NCBI RefSeq assembly: GCF_020171845.1
Contig: NZ_JAIVAM010000007.1
Coordinates: 124,001 to 188,000 of the forward strand
DNA: 64,000 nt
Direction of reading: 5' to 3'
Origin: Cytobacillus kochii
GTDB taxonomy: Bacteria; Bacillota; Bacilli; Bacillales; Cytobacillaceae
Shown here: in pieces, positions 34,589 to 43,841 of the stretch
How the letters are laid out: each line of letters starts with the position of its first letter
Numbering within the stretch: position 1 is the stretch's first letter
The notes under the pieces: model-generated
Told to the model about the DNA's origin: nothing
The model's database searches: none
The model's input: the letters and a program-made list of their open reading frames with translations, nothing else
Made by a program: the position numbers and the translations under genes

Positions 34589-34939
34589 CTAATTTCGTTT
34601 ATCATAAAAAACACCGTCGCTCATCCCAACAGCTTCATACGGATTCGCATATTGCTTACTCTTTACTTTCTGCACCTTCAATCTTTTGATATCATCCTTA
34701 ATGATTTGCTGGTGCTGATCTAATAATTGTTTAATTGCACGATCCTGCTTCAATAGCACGTCTTTCATCTTCTGAGCTTCTGTTGACTGAAAATCAACTT
34801 GTTTCATTAAAATAAATCGTTGATCAAGCAGATCATCCGTCTTCTTTATGTAAGCTTCTCGTTCATGTTCAGGTAAGCCTTGGTTTAAATGAAGTAATAA
34901 CTCACGCGTACAAACGATCAAATCAGTTGTCGCTGTCAT
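34589..34939 (-). CDS. fliT: Flagellar export chaperone FliT
   Basis: A 116-residue, largely helical protein following fliS with a 4-bp ATGA overlap, the conserved gene order. FliT proteins bind the filament cap FliD before export; sequence conservation is low, so the call rests on order, size and helical pattern (heptads around LLDQRFILMKQVDF and AIKQLLDQHQQIIKDDI). Confidence 0.8.
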   Translation of the reverse strand: MTATTDLIVCTRELLLHLNQGLPEHEREAYIKKTDDLLDQRFILMKQVDFQSTEAQKMKDVLLKQDRAIKQLLDQHQQIIKDDIKRLKVQKVKSKQYANPYEAVGMSDGVFYDKRN

Positions 34940-35334
34940 GATTGTTCACTGCCAACCATTTGAGGTTTTTTCTGCGCTAACATCATTTCTTTCCATGTAT
35001 TACGAAGATCCATAATCATTGATTCCGCTTCTGTTAAAGCTGTGAGATCATTGCGTGTATTGGCGTCAACTAAGGTTCTCAACACATAATCATAGATTCG
35101 TAGCAAATCACTAGATAATTCAACCTCTTGATTGAGTGTCACCATAAATTCTTGTATGATATTTTGCGCCTTCTGCATATTTTCATTGCGCTTCGCAACT
35201 TCCCCTCGCTCCATTGCTTGCTTGGCAATGCTAATAAACTTTAAACAACCGTTGTAAAGCATCATCGTTAGTTCTGCCGGTGTGGCTGTATTAATAGAAG
35301 TTTGTTGATATTTTTGGTACGGGTTGGTTGTCAT
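34936..35334 (-). CDS. fliS: Flagellin export chaperone FliS
   Basis: A 132-residue helical protein with the family N-terminus NPYQKYQQTSINTATPAELTMMLYNGCLKFI and later LRIYDYVLRTLVDAN. FliS binds the C-terminus of flagellin to prevent premature polymerisation. In B. subtilis it also influences FliW availability by binding Hag. It lies 11 bp behind fliD. Confidence 0.95.
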   Translation of the reverse strand: MTTNPYQKYQQTSINTATPAELTMMLYNGCLKFISIAKQAMERGEVAKRNENMQKAQNIIQEFMVTLNQEVELSSDLLRIYDYVLRTLVDANTRNDLTALTEAESMIMDLRNTWKEMMLAQKKPQMVGSEQS

Positions 35335-35345
35335 CTTTTCACTCC

Positions 35346-37445
35346 TTATTGCGAGCTATAACCGAATTGTGTGAGCATATAATTCATTTGCTCATTCATT
35401 TTTTGCATTTGTGTCTCCATCGCTGCAAATTGTGACCAATACCTTTGCTCTTTATCTGCTAATTTCGATTCTAGTTCAGTTATACGATTATTGATATCAT
35501 CTAAATTTTTTCCAATTGTAAATTGACTATTTGTCTTCATGCCATTACCGGCTTTTAAGGTAATCGCATCGATTGATTGTGTAACGGTATCTCGCAATCG
35601 TCTAGAAATCCCTTGTTCACCAAGTGTATCGCCATCTGCTGCGAACAAATTAAATACACCTTCTGCATCATTTTCCAATGCTTCCTTCAGCTTATCTTCA
35701 TTGATTTCCAGCTTACCACCTTCTAAATAATTTTTCGTTGTGGTAATACCAATAGCTGACAGCTGGTTATATTCACTCGTAGCACCTTCTAGCGGTGTAT
35801 AAAAGTTCATACGCATATTGCTTAGTAAACTACTTAATTGTTGATCTGAACGAAGTAAACCGCTTTTCGCTTTTTCTTCCCAAAGCTCAATATCTTTTTC
35901 AGACATCGCCTCACGCTGCTCACTGGTTAACGGTGCATAATCACGATATTTTTCTTCAGATAACTGTCCTTGTATATTATCTATTAATTCATTGTATTTT
36001 TCTACGAATTCTTTGATTTTTTCTACGGCTTGATCGGTGTCGTTATTAATTGAAATGGTAACTGGCGAATCGCCATTAACAGCATCAAATGTATCCTTCA
36101 AAGTAAAAGAAACACCGTTTACTGTAAACGTATTAGAAGTTCTCTCCGTTTCTAAACCATTTAAAGTAAATTTCGCATTTTCTCCACCTTTTTCATTATT
36201 GCTATCAAGTTTTAGAACATTATTTAAAAACGGACTACCATTAAAAGAGATCTCTTTCCCATCGCCACTTTGATTAAAATCACCTGTTGACGTTCGGGCA
36301 ATCGTTACTTTATCAGAATGTTGGTCATAAAACATATTGACACCTAAGGACGATTTATTCACTTTATCGATTACTGTCGTTAAAGAATCACGGGCATCAA
36401 AAGTAAATGTTTGGCTCACTTCACCTGTTTCATTGAATGTAGACATACTGAATTCAAAGTATTGGTGGTCATAGCTCACTTCCGCTTTTGCACCTGCTTG
36501 TAGGTCAGAGCCGAAAGTGATTTTGCCTGTTTCTTTATCTAAATAAAATTGATCTTCTGCTAAATTATTCACATCCGTACCAGCAGTAAATGTTTTCGTT
36601 TCTTTTATTGGGTCACCATTCGTGTCTTTAATGATATTACCAGCTGCATCTTTTTTGTCCCATGTAAAAGTAATGCTATCCTCAAATTCTGTGATCCCTA
36701 TTTGTGAAAGTTGCACTTCTTTTGTTGCAGAACCAACAGAAATTGCATCTTTTTGAACCATACTGTATTCCACTTCAATTTTACTGTCGGCGGGAATTTG
36801 TTGGCTGAAAGTCATTTTGCCTGTTTTCTCATCTACAAACACTTGCTTTTGACTAGCATCTAAGTCATCTAAGCTCGTCACCACTTGGTAGTTGTCTGTA
36901 CCAACTGTAACACTATCCATTTGTTCTATATTATGTTTACCAAGCTTTTGTAATGAAAATTCGGTTCCTGCTTTCTTTACTGTGATTTCTTCGTTTATAC
37001 TTTGTTCAGTACTCTTCCAATCGAATGAACTATTTTCAAAAATGTCCTTTTGGCTATATAGACTTTTCGTTGTATCTAGCTTTTCACCTGTACTAGTTAT
37101 TCTTCCCGCACTTGCATTCGTAGCAGAAGTCGCCAATCTACTCACGGCAGACAATGTATAAGATCCGTTCCCTGCTGTCGAATCTGCCGTTGCTGTGACT
37201 TTGTTGCTATTAGAAGAAGACGTGATTTTTGATAAAAATGAAGATTGCAAGCGCATATTTAAAGTCATATCGCGGAATGATGCTAGTTTTAAGTTAATAT
37301 CTCTATATGAATCGCGCTGCCATTCGAGCGTTTGTTTCTTTTGTGACAATTTATCAATCGGCACTCTCTGTACTCTCATTAAATCATTAATTAAGGATTC
37401 TGTATCTAAACCAGATGCTAAACCACCTATTCGAAAATTCGCCAT
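35346..37445 (-). CDS. fliD: Flagellar filament cap FliD (enlarged)
   Basis: About 699 residues, roughly 200 more than B. subtilis FliD. N-terminal ANFRIGGLASGLDTESLINDLM and C-terminal coiled end (ITELESKLADKEQRYWSQFAAM...) are typical. The extra length lies about residues 130-330 and contains a duplication: VDEKTGKMTFSQQIPADSKI and LDKETGKITFGSDLQAGAKA, each ending in an EVEY or EVSY strand, suggesting two Ig-like domains on the cap surface. ATG at 37445 or 37451, both near AAGGGG. A possible sigma-D promoter lies just upstream. Confidence 0.95.
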   Translation of the reverse strand: MANFRIGGLASGLDTESLINDLMRVQRVPIDKLSQKKQTLEWQRDSYRDINLKLASFRDMTLNMRLQSSFLSKITSSSNSNKVTATADSTAGNGSYTLSAVSRLATSATNASAGRITSTGEKLDTTKSLYSQKDIFENSSFDWKSTEQSINEEITVKKAGTEFSLQKLGKHNIEQMDSVTVGTDNYQVVTSLDDLDASQKQVFVDEKTGKMTFSQQIPADSKIEVEYSMVQKDAISVGSATKEVQLSQIGITEFEDSITFTWDKKDAAGNIIKDTNGDPIKETKTFTAGTDVNNLAEDQFYLDKETGKITFGSDLQAGAKAEVSYDHQYFEFSMSTFNETGEVSQTFTFDARDSLTTVIDKVNKSSLGVNMFYDQHSDKVTIARTSTGDFNQSGDGKEISFNGSPFLNNVLKLDSNNEKGGENAKFTLNGLETERTSNTFTVNGVSFTLKDTFDAVNGDSPVTISINNDTDQAVEKIKEFVEKYNELIDNIQGQLSEEKYRDYAPLTSEQREAMSEKDIELWEEKAKSGLLRSDQQLSSLLSNMRMNFYTPLEGATSEYNQLSAIGITTTKNYLEGGKLEINEDKLKEALENDAEGVFNLFAADGDTLGEQGISRRLRDTVTQSIDAITLKAGNGMKTNSQFTIGKNLDDINNRITELESKLADKEQRYWSQFAAMETQMQKMNEQMNYMLTQFGYSSQ

Positions 37446-37480
37446 GACCATCCGTCCCCTTTTCTCTCTATCTATTTATT

Positions 37481-37505
37481 ATATCGACTATAGTCCTATC
37501 GTTTA
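37481..37505 (-). promoter_or_regulatory. Possible sigma-D promoter of the fliD operon
   Basis: Minus-strand TAAA then GTCGATAT with a 13-bp spacer; the -10 fits sigma-D (GCCGATAT) but the spacer is short. Position upstream of fliD supports it. Confidence 0.45.
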
Positions 37506-37540
37506 CAGTAAAAATTTGACTAATTGCCACTGTTCACGAA

Positions 37541-37570
37541 TAAAAAGCCACTAGCATCAGCCAGTAGCTT
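37541..37570 (-). terminator. Terminator behind flaG
   Basis: Minus-strand AAGCTACTGGC pairs (two weak pairs) with GCTAGTGGCTT, then TTTTT, adjacent to the flaG stop codon. Confidence 0.7.
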
Positions 37571-37921
37571 CTAGACTTTTTGATCCACCATCAGTCCTTG
37601 AAATTCTGTCATTTCTGCAATCATATCGAGGAAATCCTTCGGAGGTATTTCACGAACGACTTCTTTTGTATCTGCATCAACGACTTCTACATAATAGCGA
37701 TCGAGCTTTTCATGTAATTGGAACTGTACCGAAGTATAATGCGTCTGCAAATGACTATTTGCCTGCTCCACCTTTGATTGCAAGAAGTCTTTTTGTACTT
37801 CAGGAGCAGACATCTTTGCTTTATCTTTTATTGTAAAATTTCTTTCATGTTGGCTTTTTTCTTTCTGCTGAATAACAAAAGGCGAGTCCACCATCATTCT
37901 CATATTCGACTCTACTCTCAT
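37571..37921 (-). CDS. flaG: FlaG family flagellar protein (YvyC-like)
   Basis: A 116-residue protein with the FlaG C-terminal domain (about 60-112; LQFQ-like strand, YYVEVVDADTKEVVREIPPKDFLDMIA). FlaG proteins affect filament length or cap function; the mechanism is unclear. It lies between hag and fliD as in B. subtilis (yvyC). ATG at 37921 follows AAGGGG at 9 nt. A sigma-D-like promoter sits 40 bp upstream. Confidence 0.92.
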   Translation of the reverse strand: MRVESNMRMMVDSPFVIQQKEKSQHERNFTIKDKAKMSAPEVQKDFLQSKVEQANSHLQTHYTSVQFQLHEKLDRYYVEVVDADTKEVVREIPPKDFLDMIAEMTEFQGLMVDQKV

Positions 37922-37960
37922 CCCTATTCGCCCCTTACCGAAATCACCTATTTTCTCTTT

Positions 37961-37988
37961 ATATCGGAAACAACCATAAGGCTCTCTA
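37961..37988 (-). promoter_or_regulatory. Sigma-D-like promoter of flaG
   Basis: Minus-strand TAGA, 16-bp spacer, TCCGATAT: seven of eight -10 positions match the sigma-D consensus GCCGATAT. Confidence 0.65.
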
Positions 37989-38064
37989 TCAATCTAAAGT
38001 TCGGTTTTTATTAGAGAAAAAACAGCGACCTTTTTCTTATACATAAGGTCTTTTTGCCTAAAAA

Positions 38065-38100
38065 GACAAAAAGAAGCCCCAGACAAAGCTGAGACTTCTT
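38065..38100 (-). terminator. Terminator of hag
   Basis: Minus-strand AAGAAGTCTCAG pairs with CTGGGGCTTCTT, followed by TTTTTGTCTTTTT. Confidence 0.88.
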
Positions 38101-38126
38101 AGATGAAAATACCAATAAGCGACGAA

Positions 38127-39317
38127 TTAACCTAATAATTGAAGAACCGCTTGTGGTTTTTGATTTGCTTGCGCAAGCATCGCTTGAGAAGCTTGAGAAA
38201 GAATGTTTGTACGTGTCATTTCCATAACTTCTTTAGCCATATCTACGTCACGGATACGTGATTCAGCTGCTTGAAGGTTTTCGGAAGAGTTGTTTAAGTT
38301 AGAGATTGTGTGCTCTAGGCGGTTTTGGCTAGCACCTAGTTTAGAACGCTCTGCAGATACTTTATCAATTGCTTCTTGGAATTTAGTAACCGCTGCAGCT
38401 GCATCTTCGTGAGTTAATACACTTAGAGCAGATTCTTGGATTGTTGAGCTTGTTCCGTCAGTTACACCTAGTTTAGAATCTGTAGTATCATCAGTAGTAA
38501 TTCCTAGAGCAGATGCTCTCATATCAGCAATATTAAGGCTCATGCTTTGATTTTCATTTGCACCAATTTGGAATTTAAGGCTTGTTTCATCAGCAGTTTT
38601 AGAATAAGTAGCATCTACTCCATCAGTGTCAACACCTGAACCTGCCCCTGTAATAACAGCATGCGCTGCATCACCTGGTGTTTTATGAACAATTTCTAAA
38701 TCACCATTGTTAACTACTGCTGTATACTTACTTGATAATTCACTATTGTTGTTAATTTTATCAGCAATAGAATCATAAGTTTCATCTGCGTCAGTATCGA
38801 TACCAACCCCATCGATAGTAATTGTACCTGCAGCAGTAGTATCCGTTTTTGTAATTACAGTTTTTGCAGCTGTTGCTGGTGTATCAACTACTGCATCTTT
38901 ATCACCATTAATCAATTTTTGTGTATTGAATTCTGTTGTATTACCAATACGGTTGATCTCAGAAGTTAATTGGTTGATTTCTTTTTGGATTTCTTCACGG
39001 TCAGTACCTACGTTTGAGTCATTGGCTGCTTGTGTAGCAAGTTCACGCATACGTTGAAGAATGTTTTGTGATTCTTGTAGCGCTCCTTCAGCAGTTTGGA
39101 TCATTGAGATACCATCTTGAGAGTTACGGCTAGCTTGGTCTAAACCGCGGATTTGCGCGCGCATTTTTTCAGAGATTGCAAGACCTGCTGCGTCATCTCC
39201 TGCACGGTTAATACGAAGACCTGAAGATAATTTCTCCATCGCTTTAGAGTTAGCTGAGTTGTTAACTCCAAGTTGACGATACGTGTTTAATGCTGAAATA
39301 TTATTGTTGATAATCAT
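38127..39317 (-). CDS. hag: Flagellin
   Basis: A 396-residue flagellin with conserved D0/D1 ends (MIINNNISALNTYRQLG; RINRAGDDAAGLAISEKM; C-terminal MEMTRTNILSQASQAMLAQANQ) and a variable middle (about 150-290), about 90 residues longer than B. subtilis Hag. No signal peptide; exported by the flagellar type III apparatus with FliS. It starts at ATG behind GGAGGAA. Expression signals are unusually complete: sigma-D promoter, CsrA hairpin in the leader, and csrA and fliW directly upstream. Confidence 0.98.
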   Translation of the reverse strand: MIINNNISALNTYRQLGVNNSANSKAMEKLSSGLRINRAGDDAAGLAISEKMRAQIRGLDQASRNSQDGISMIQTAEGALQESQNILQRMRELATQAANDSNVGTDREEIQKEINQLTSEINRIGNTTEFNTQKLINGDKDAVVDTPATAAKTVITKTDTTAAGTITIDGVGIDTDADETYDSIADKINNNSELSSKYTAVVNNGDLEIVHKTPGDAAHAVITGAGSGVDTDGVDATYSKTADETSLKFQIGANENQSMSLNIADMRASALGITTDDTTDSKLGVTDGTSSTIQESALSVLTHEDAAAAVTKFQEAIDKVSAERSKLGASQNRLEHTISNLNNSSENLQAAESRIRDVDMAKEVMEMTRTNILSQASQAMLAQANQKPQAVLQLLG

Positions 39318-39344
39318 TTGAATTCCTCCATGAGTTGTATTTTT

Positions 39345-39358
39345 CCACGTCCTTGTGG
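39345..39358 (-). promoter_or_regulatory. CsrA-binding hairpin in the hag leader
   Basis: The minus-strand leader holds CCACAAGGACGTGG: a CCAC/GTGG stem presenting GGA in the loop, the classic CsrA site BS1. The hag ribosome-binding site (ATGGAGGAA) 20 bp further is the likely second site. Bound CsrA would block translation until FliW removes it. Confidence 0.88.
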
Positions 39359-39391
39359 ATTGAAGTAAAGCTTGTCGCTTTATTCTTATTT

Positions 39392-39419
39392 ATTATCGGA
39401 GTAATATAAAGTTTGTTTA
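39392..39419 (-). promoter_or_regulatory. Sigma-D promoter of hag
   Basis: Minus-strand TAAA, 15-bp spacer, TCCGATAA, matching the sigma-D consensus TAAA-N15-GCCGATAT with two differences in the -10. Confidence 0.88.
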
Positions 39420-39568
39420 ATACTTTTATAATTAAATTAATAATTAAGAAATTACTTGTCTCTATTGCCTTCTGATTACTTCACTTATCATTACTTCAAC
39501 ACGTATTCTTGTTTCGTTTGTTTATCATCAGACAAATATAAAAAAATAAACCGATATCTCCAACCGGT

Positions 39569-39796
39569 TTATTTCTCAGTATTATGTTTCAATAGTGCCA
39601 TTAAATCTACAGGGTTTTGCGCGGCTTCGTTGTTTTCTGTCTGAATTTGTAGGTAAACTTCTTTTCTGTAGATGTCGATGTCTTTTGGTGCTTGGATGCC
39701 AAGTTTGATTTGGTCTCCTTCGACAGCGACGATCGTGAATTCGATGTTTTCATTAATGATAATCGATTCGTTTTTGCGACGGGTTAGTACGAGCAT
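39569..39796 (-). CDS. csrA: Translational repressor CsrA
   Basis: A 75-residue Csr[24 protein letters not shown] and [16 protein letters not shown] are diagnostic. It is a dimeric RNA-binding protein that represses hag translation and is itself held by FliW. The start overlaps the end of fliW by 13 bp, the conserved coupling of the two genes. Confidence 0.98.
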   Translation of the reverse strand: MLVLTRRKNESIIINENIEFTIVAVEGDQIKLGIQAPKDIDIYRKEVYLQIQTENNEAAQNPVDLMALLKHNTEK

Positions 39797-40236
39797 GAGG
39801 CATCCTCCTCCAAAAGCTGGAATAACGGATGCTTTGTCTTGTAGCGCGCATCATTTAAGACAAGCTGTTTCCCCATTCGTTTTTTCATATTAATCACCAA
39901 TGGACCTTGCAAATTCGCCGTTGATGACTTAAACGGTTCCTTCAATGTGAGAATGACAAAAGTAGCTACGTCTTCCGGTTGTTCAATTTGCAGCGCATGT
40001 TGCGATGCTTCATTGAGCTGAAATTCGTAATCAGCAAAAAAGGCATACGGGTCGACAACGACAAACGCTAACTCTGCCGTATTGATTGATTGTAAAATAA
40101 AATAAGGGAGTTCTTCTAAAAAGGGAAGAAGCACATATTGCTGTTCTTCTGGAAACCCTGGCAAGCCTACCGGAAAATGAAGGTGTTGCTCTGCTGACAC
40201 TTCCACTGTCCCTTGATATTTTGTCTCAATTTTCAT
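39784..40236 (-). CDS. fliW: Flagellar assembly factor FliW
   Basis: A 150-residue Fli[22 protein letters not shown] and [17 protein letters not shown] are typical. FliW binds either flagellin or CsrA, so cytoplasmic flagellin controls its own synthesis. It lies between yviE and csrA as in B. subtilis. Confidence 0.97.
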   Translation of the reverse strand: MKIETKYQGTVEVSAEQHLHFPVGLPGFPEEQQYVLLPFLEELPYFILQSINTAELAFVVVDPYAFFADYEFQLNEASQHALQIEQPEDVATFVILTLKEPFKSSTANLQGPLVINMKKRMGKQLVLNDARYKTKHPLFQLLEEDASCSY

Positions 40237-40248
40237 CGTAACACTTCC

Positions 40249-40827
40249 TTAAATAAGCTGATCCACTTGAAAATCTCTTAGTTCAAAGTTAATCGCTTCT
40301 TTTTGCTGTAAATAAATTTGTGCTTGCCAGTTTTCATGAGCGATTTGTGGTCGATTGATACTTACATCAATGGCTGGCGTTTGCGGGGTTACGTTCACAT
40401 CGACGTTCCCTGGATCATAATCGATTTGTACCCTGAAATGGTTTTTCGGTAAATAGCCGATCCCTGGTGTCTTTTGGTTGGGCTCACTATTTTGTTTCGC
40501 AATTTGTGGGATGGCACCTGCTCCGTTCTCAATTTTCATCATCGCATCACCTTCACGGACTCGCCTAGAGATCCCTGTTATTGCCGTCATCTTTGCCTGT
40601 TCAGCCGCCTCTGCGACTCGCCTGCCTGCCCCTTTATTATCCAGATCAGCTCGCGCCTCTGATTGATCAATAAAAAGCCGGGATGCTTCATGACTAATGG
40701 TAAGCTTAGCTGGTGGCTGATGCATCGAAACGTCTGCTTGCGACTGTTTGATTTTCATCACAGGTTGATAATAATTGATACCAAGTTGCGCTTGTTTTGT
40801 CGTTATATCTAAATAAGGTGTATGCAT
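40249..40827 (-). CDS. yviE: DUF6470 family protein YviE
   Basis: A 192-residue protein of the YviE family. N-terminal YLDITTKQAQLGINYYQPVMKIKQ and repeated beta-like segments (VDVNVTPQTPAIDVSINRPQIA) fit, as does position between flgL and fliW. Function is unknown; it is co-expressed with the late flagellar genes. Confidence 0.9.
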   Translation of the reverse strand: MHTPYLDITTKQAQLGINYYQPVMKIKQSQADVSMHQPPAKLTISHEASRLFIDQSEARADLDNKGAGRRVAEAAEQAKMTAITGISRRVREGDAMMKIENGAGAIPQIAKQNSEPNQKTPGIGYLPKNHFRVQIDYDPGNVDVNVTPQTPAIDVSINRPQIAHENWQAQIYLQQKEAINFELRDFQVDQLI

Positions 40828-40890
40828 AGATTCACCGCTCTTTACATGACGAGCGGCCCATCTATAGAGATGAACCGTCGTCAGCGTTTT

Positions 40891-41943
40891 TTATCGTAAA
40901 AAGTCCATTAATGTTGGTTGAATAATGCTTGCTCCTACTGCTAAAGAAGCACGGTGGAGGGCTTCTTGGGATGTTAATTCAATAATGACCTTCTCTGCAT
41001 CGATATCTTCGTTATTAGACATCATGGTTTTGGCAAGTATCTCTTGATTCCCTAAACGACTTTCCACCATCTCTACTCGATTAGATTTAGCACCGATATC
41101 TGCCATTTCAGAGATTACATTATTATGGTGATGATCAATCATATCCAGCTCCCCAGATAAATCATCCGCTGTTGTATCAGGTGATTTCAACTTATCAATT
41201 AAGTTGCCAATATCTTTAAATAAATCTAATGAAAAGACATTTTGCGGCTTACTATTCACATCGAGATGAATGCCTGCAGAAACTTCAATTTTTACGCCTT
41301 CAGCATTGCTAACAACCGCTCCTTTTTCTTTCGCTACAAAAGAATCTGGTATGGGGAATCCGATTTCAGTGCCATCTTGAGCTTTAAATGCATTCGAAGA
41401 TTCATTCCAAACAAGCTGACTACCCTTCTCATCGAAAAGTACATAATCCTTGGCATTATTCGCATCAATTGTGCTGATATCAACATTTTGATCAATTTTC
41501 TTTAAATCTACTGGCTTATTCGTTGTATCTGAGCCGTTAAAAATATACTTATTATTCACTTTTGTATTGGCGATCGTCTCTAATTGATTTCGCAGCTGTT
41601 CAATTTCACTAGCCACGTTCTTACGTTGACCCGCATCATATGAATCACTGGAAGCCTGTACCGTAAGATCACGGATACGCTGGATAATTTTATTCGTTTC
41701 ATCCAGTGCCGATTCCGTATTATCCATCCAGTTATATACTTCACCTAAATTGCGTTGATATTGGGATACAGCCGTTACTTGGGAACGGTAATTGACCCCT
41801 TTCATCGCTGCTACAGGATCATCAGACGGGCGATTCACTTTTTTGCCGGTATATAGCTGCTCTTCTAACTTACCAAGCTTTTGATAGTTGTTTTGAATAT
41901 GTTTTAGTGAATTTTGTGAAAGCATGGATTGTGTTACGCGCAT
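40891..41943 (-). CDS. flgL: Hook-filament junction protein FlgL (HAP3)
   Basis: A 350-residue flagellin-like protein: MRVTQSMLSQNSLKHIQNNYQKL and YTGKKVNRPSDDPVAAM at the N-terminus, a C-terminal helix ending SLAVGASIIQPTLMDFLR. It joins the hook to the filament. It follows flgK by 14 bp; B. subtilis FlgL is somewhat shorter, the difference lying in the central domain. Confidence 0.97.
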   Translation of the reverse strand: MRVTQSMLSQNSLKHIQNNYQKLGKLEEQLYTGKKVNRPSDDPVAAMKGVNYRSQVTAVSQYQRNLGEVYNWMDNTESALDETNKIIQRIRDLTVQASSDSYDAGQRKNVASEIEQLRNQLETIANTKVNNKYIFNGSDTTNKPVDLKKIDQNVDISTIDANNAKDYVLFDEKGSQLVWNESSNAFKAQDGTEIGFPIPDSFVAKEKGAVVSNAEGVKIEVSAGIHLDVNSKPQNVFSLDLFKDIGNLIDKLKSPDTTADDLSGELDMIDHHHNNVISEMADIGAKSNRVEMVESRLGNQEILAKTMMSNNEDIDAEKVIIELTSQEALHRASLAVGASIIQPTLMDFLR

Positions 41944-41957
41944 CAGTCATTACCTCC

Positions 41958-43817
41958 TTATCTTCCAACTCTGCCCATACCATTAATGATGGTATCAAGC
42001 ATTTCGTCTATTGCAGTGATTTGTCTAGCCGCTGCACTATAAGCATGTTGAAACATGATCATATTGGACATTTCTTCATCAAGAGAAACCGAACTTACAG
42101 AAGAACGGTTAAATTGGACCGTGTCGGTTAGCGTAGCAGCATTTTCCGTCATTCGATTAGCCTCTTGTGTAGTTACTCCTAACTCCCCAATCATCCCTTG
42201 GTAGAAGCTCATCATATTTGTATCTGATCCATTAAAATCGAGCATCATGTCTTTTACATTTGCCAAAGCAACTGCATTAGAACCGTCACCAACAAAACTT
42301 TCGCTCGAAGGGTTTTGTCCAATACCTGTTAACTCAAATGACCAAGTAGAACCAGATTGTAAGTTAGCGATTGTACTAGTATCGATTTTAAGGCCAAAGA
42401 GATTCATATTTTCTTTCACTGCTTGATTTTGATGGTCAGCTATTGGATTGCCGTCTAAATCATAAGCGGAGTACTTCCATGAGCCATTATCATAAGTCAG
42501 CTCAATTTTTGCCTCACTAATCGTGATCGGCGGGGTATCATATGTTTGAATACCACTGAACGCACCCAGAATCGTTGGGTTACCAGTCGATGGGTTGTCC
42601 GCATGTTTCGTAATAGAACCCGTAAATAACTCACTACTTGAGGAAGCGGCAATATGATTTAAATTATTCATGATTGAATCAGACACTTTTATATTGGCTG
42701 CGGCCCCTGCTGCATTATCGCCAATTTCAAAGAAGTCCACACCGTTCTTTACGCCGCTCTCAATTTCAGATAAACTCCAGCCACTTTGATGGACAGCATT
42801 AAAGGCCGTGGCAAAGCGGAAAGCCATTAAGTCCAGATTCGCAAGCATATCAGAATAAACACCTGTTTCCTTCCCAGTGGCATCTATTTTGCCGTACATA
42901 TCTATATTCGCAAGTAAGCTCCCTTTCGAAGTGAAATCTGATGCTGCCATCGATTTATTACCGATTTGCAAACTAGCAACAGCTTGTGTTTCAGGGTCTT
43001 TTTTGACACTCAATGATTGGACGATATCATTTTTTCCATCAAGTAAAGTACCGACACTTTTACCATTCCCATCGACTAATTCAATCGAATATTTCCCGGC
43101 AGCTTGACTACTTGCATTCCCACCACTTGGTGTAGCACTCACTTTAATGTTGACTAAGCCTGAGAGTTGATCGACAAGGACGTCCCTTTTATCATATAAA
43201 TCATTTGGCAAATAGCCATGTGGTTCTACGCTGGCAATTTGCTCATTGATCTGGTTAATTTGTGTGAGGATTGAATTAATTGTTTTCACATTCATATCAA
43301 TTTGCTCACCGACATCTGCTTTCTGAGCGCTCAGTTGTCCTGCCAAATAATTAAAAGTGTCACTCACGGCAATCCCACGCTGACGAACAACCGAACGTGC
43401 ACCTGAATCTTCAGGGTTAGTTGATAAGTCTTGCAAAGCATTCCAAAACTGATCTAATGTATTCGCAAGGCCAGTATCTGACGGCTCATTCATGACACTT
43501 TCAATTCGGGAAAGCTCACTGCTTCTCGTATTCCAATAACCGAATTTATTGTGCTCATTACGATACTGTACATCCAAATAGTCTTCGCGTATGCGTTGAA
43601 CCGATCCTGCCTGAACACCCGTTCCAATTTGTCCTGGCATGTATGGCGCATTCATTCCAACAGACGGAAAAGCATTTGTTTGTGTAAAGTTCACCCGTTG
43701 TCTCGTATATCCTACAGTATTCGCATTGGCGATATTATGCCCGGTTGTATAGAGTGCACTTTGTTGTGTATGTATGGCTCTTTTCGCCGTTTCTAACCCC
43801 ATAAAAGTAGATTTCAT
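41958..43817 (-). CDS. flgK: Hook-filament junction protein FlgK (HAP1)
   Basis: A 619-residue protein: N-terminal STFMGLETAKRAIHTQQSALY and NIANANTVGYTRQRV; C-terminal SVSLDEEMSNMIMFQHAYSA and AIDEMLDTIINGM. About 110 residues longer than B. subtilis FlgK, with the extra length in the central surface domain (about 250-520), as in FliD and flagellin here. It is part of the flgM-flgN-flgK-flgL unit. Confidence 0.97.
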   Translation of the reverse strand: MKSTFMGLETAKRAIHTQQSALYTTGHNIANANTVGYTRQRVNFTQTNAFPSVGMNAPYMPGQIGTGVQAGSVQRIREDYLDVQYRNEHNKFGYWNTRSSELSRIESVMNEPSDTGLANTLDQFWNALQDLSTNPEDSGARSVVRQRGIAVSDTFNYLAGQLSAQKADVGEQIDMNVKTINSILTQINQINEQIASVEPHGYLPNDLYDKRDVLVDQLSGLVNIKVSATPSGGNASSQAAGKYSIELVDGNGKSVGTLLDGKNDIVQSLSVKKDPETQAVASLQIGNKSMAASDFTSKGSLLANIDMYGKIDATGKETGVYSDMLANLDLMAFRFATAFNAVHQSGWSLSEIESGVKNGVDFFEIGDNAAGAAANIKVSDSIMNNLNHIAASSSSELFTGSITKHADNPSTGNPTILGAFSGIQTYDTPPITISEAKIELTYDNGSWKYSAYDLDGNPIADHQNQAVKENMNLFGLKIDTSTIANLQSGSTWSFELTGIGQNPSSESFVGDGSNAVALANVKDMMLDFNGSDTNMMSFYQGMIGELGVTTQEANRMTENAATLTDTVQFNRSSVSSVSLDEEMSNMIMFQHAYSAAARQITAIDEMLDTIINGMGRVGR

Positions 43818-43841
43818 AACGTTTCCTCTCTTTTCTCTATC

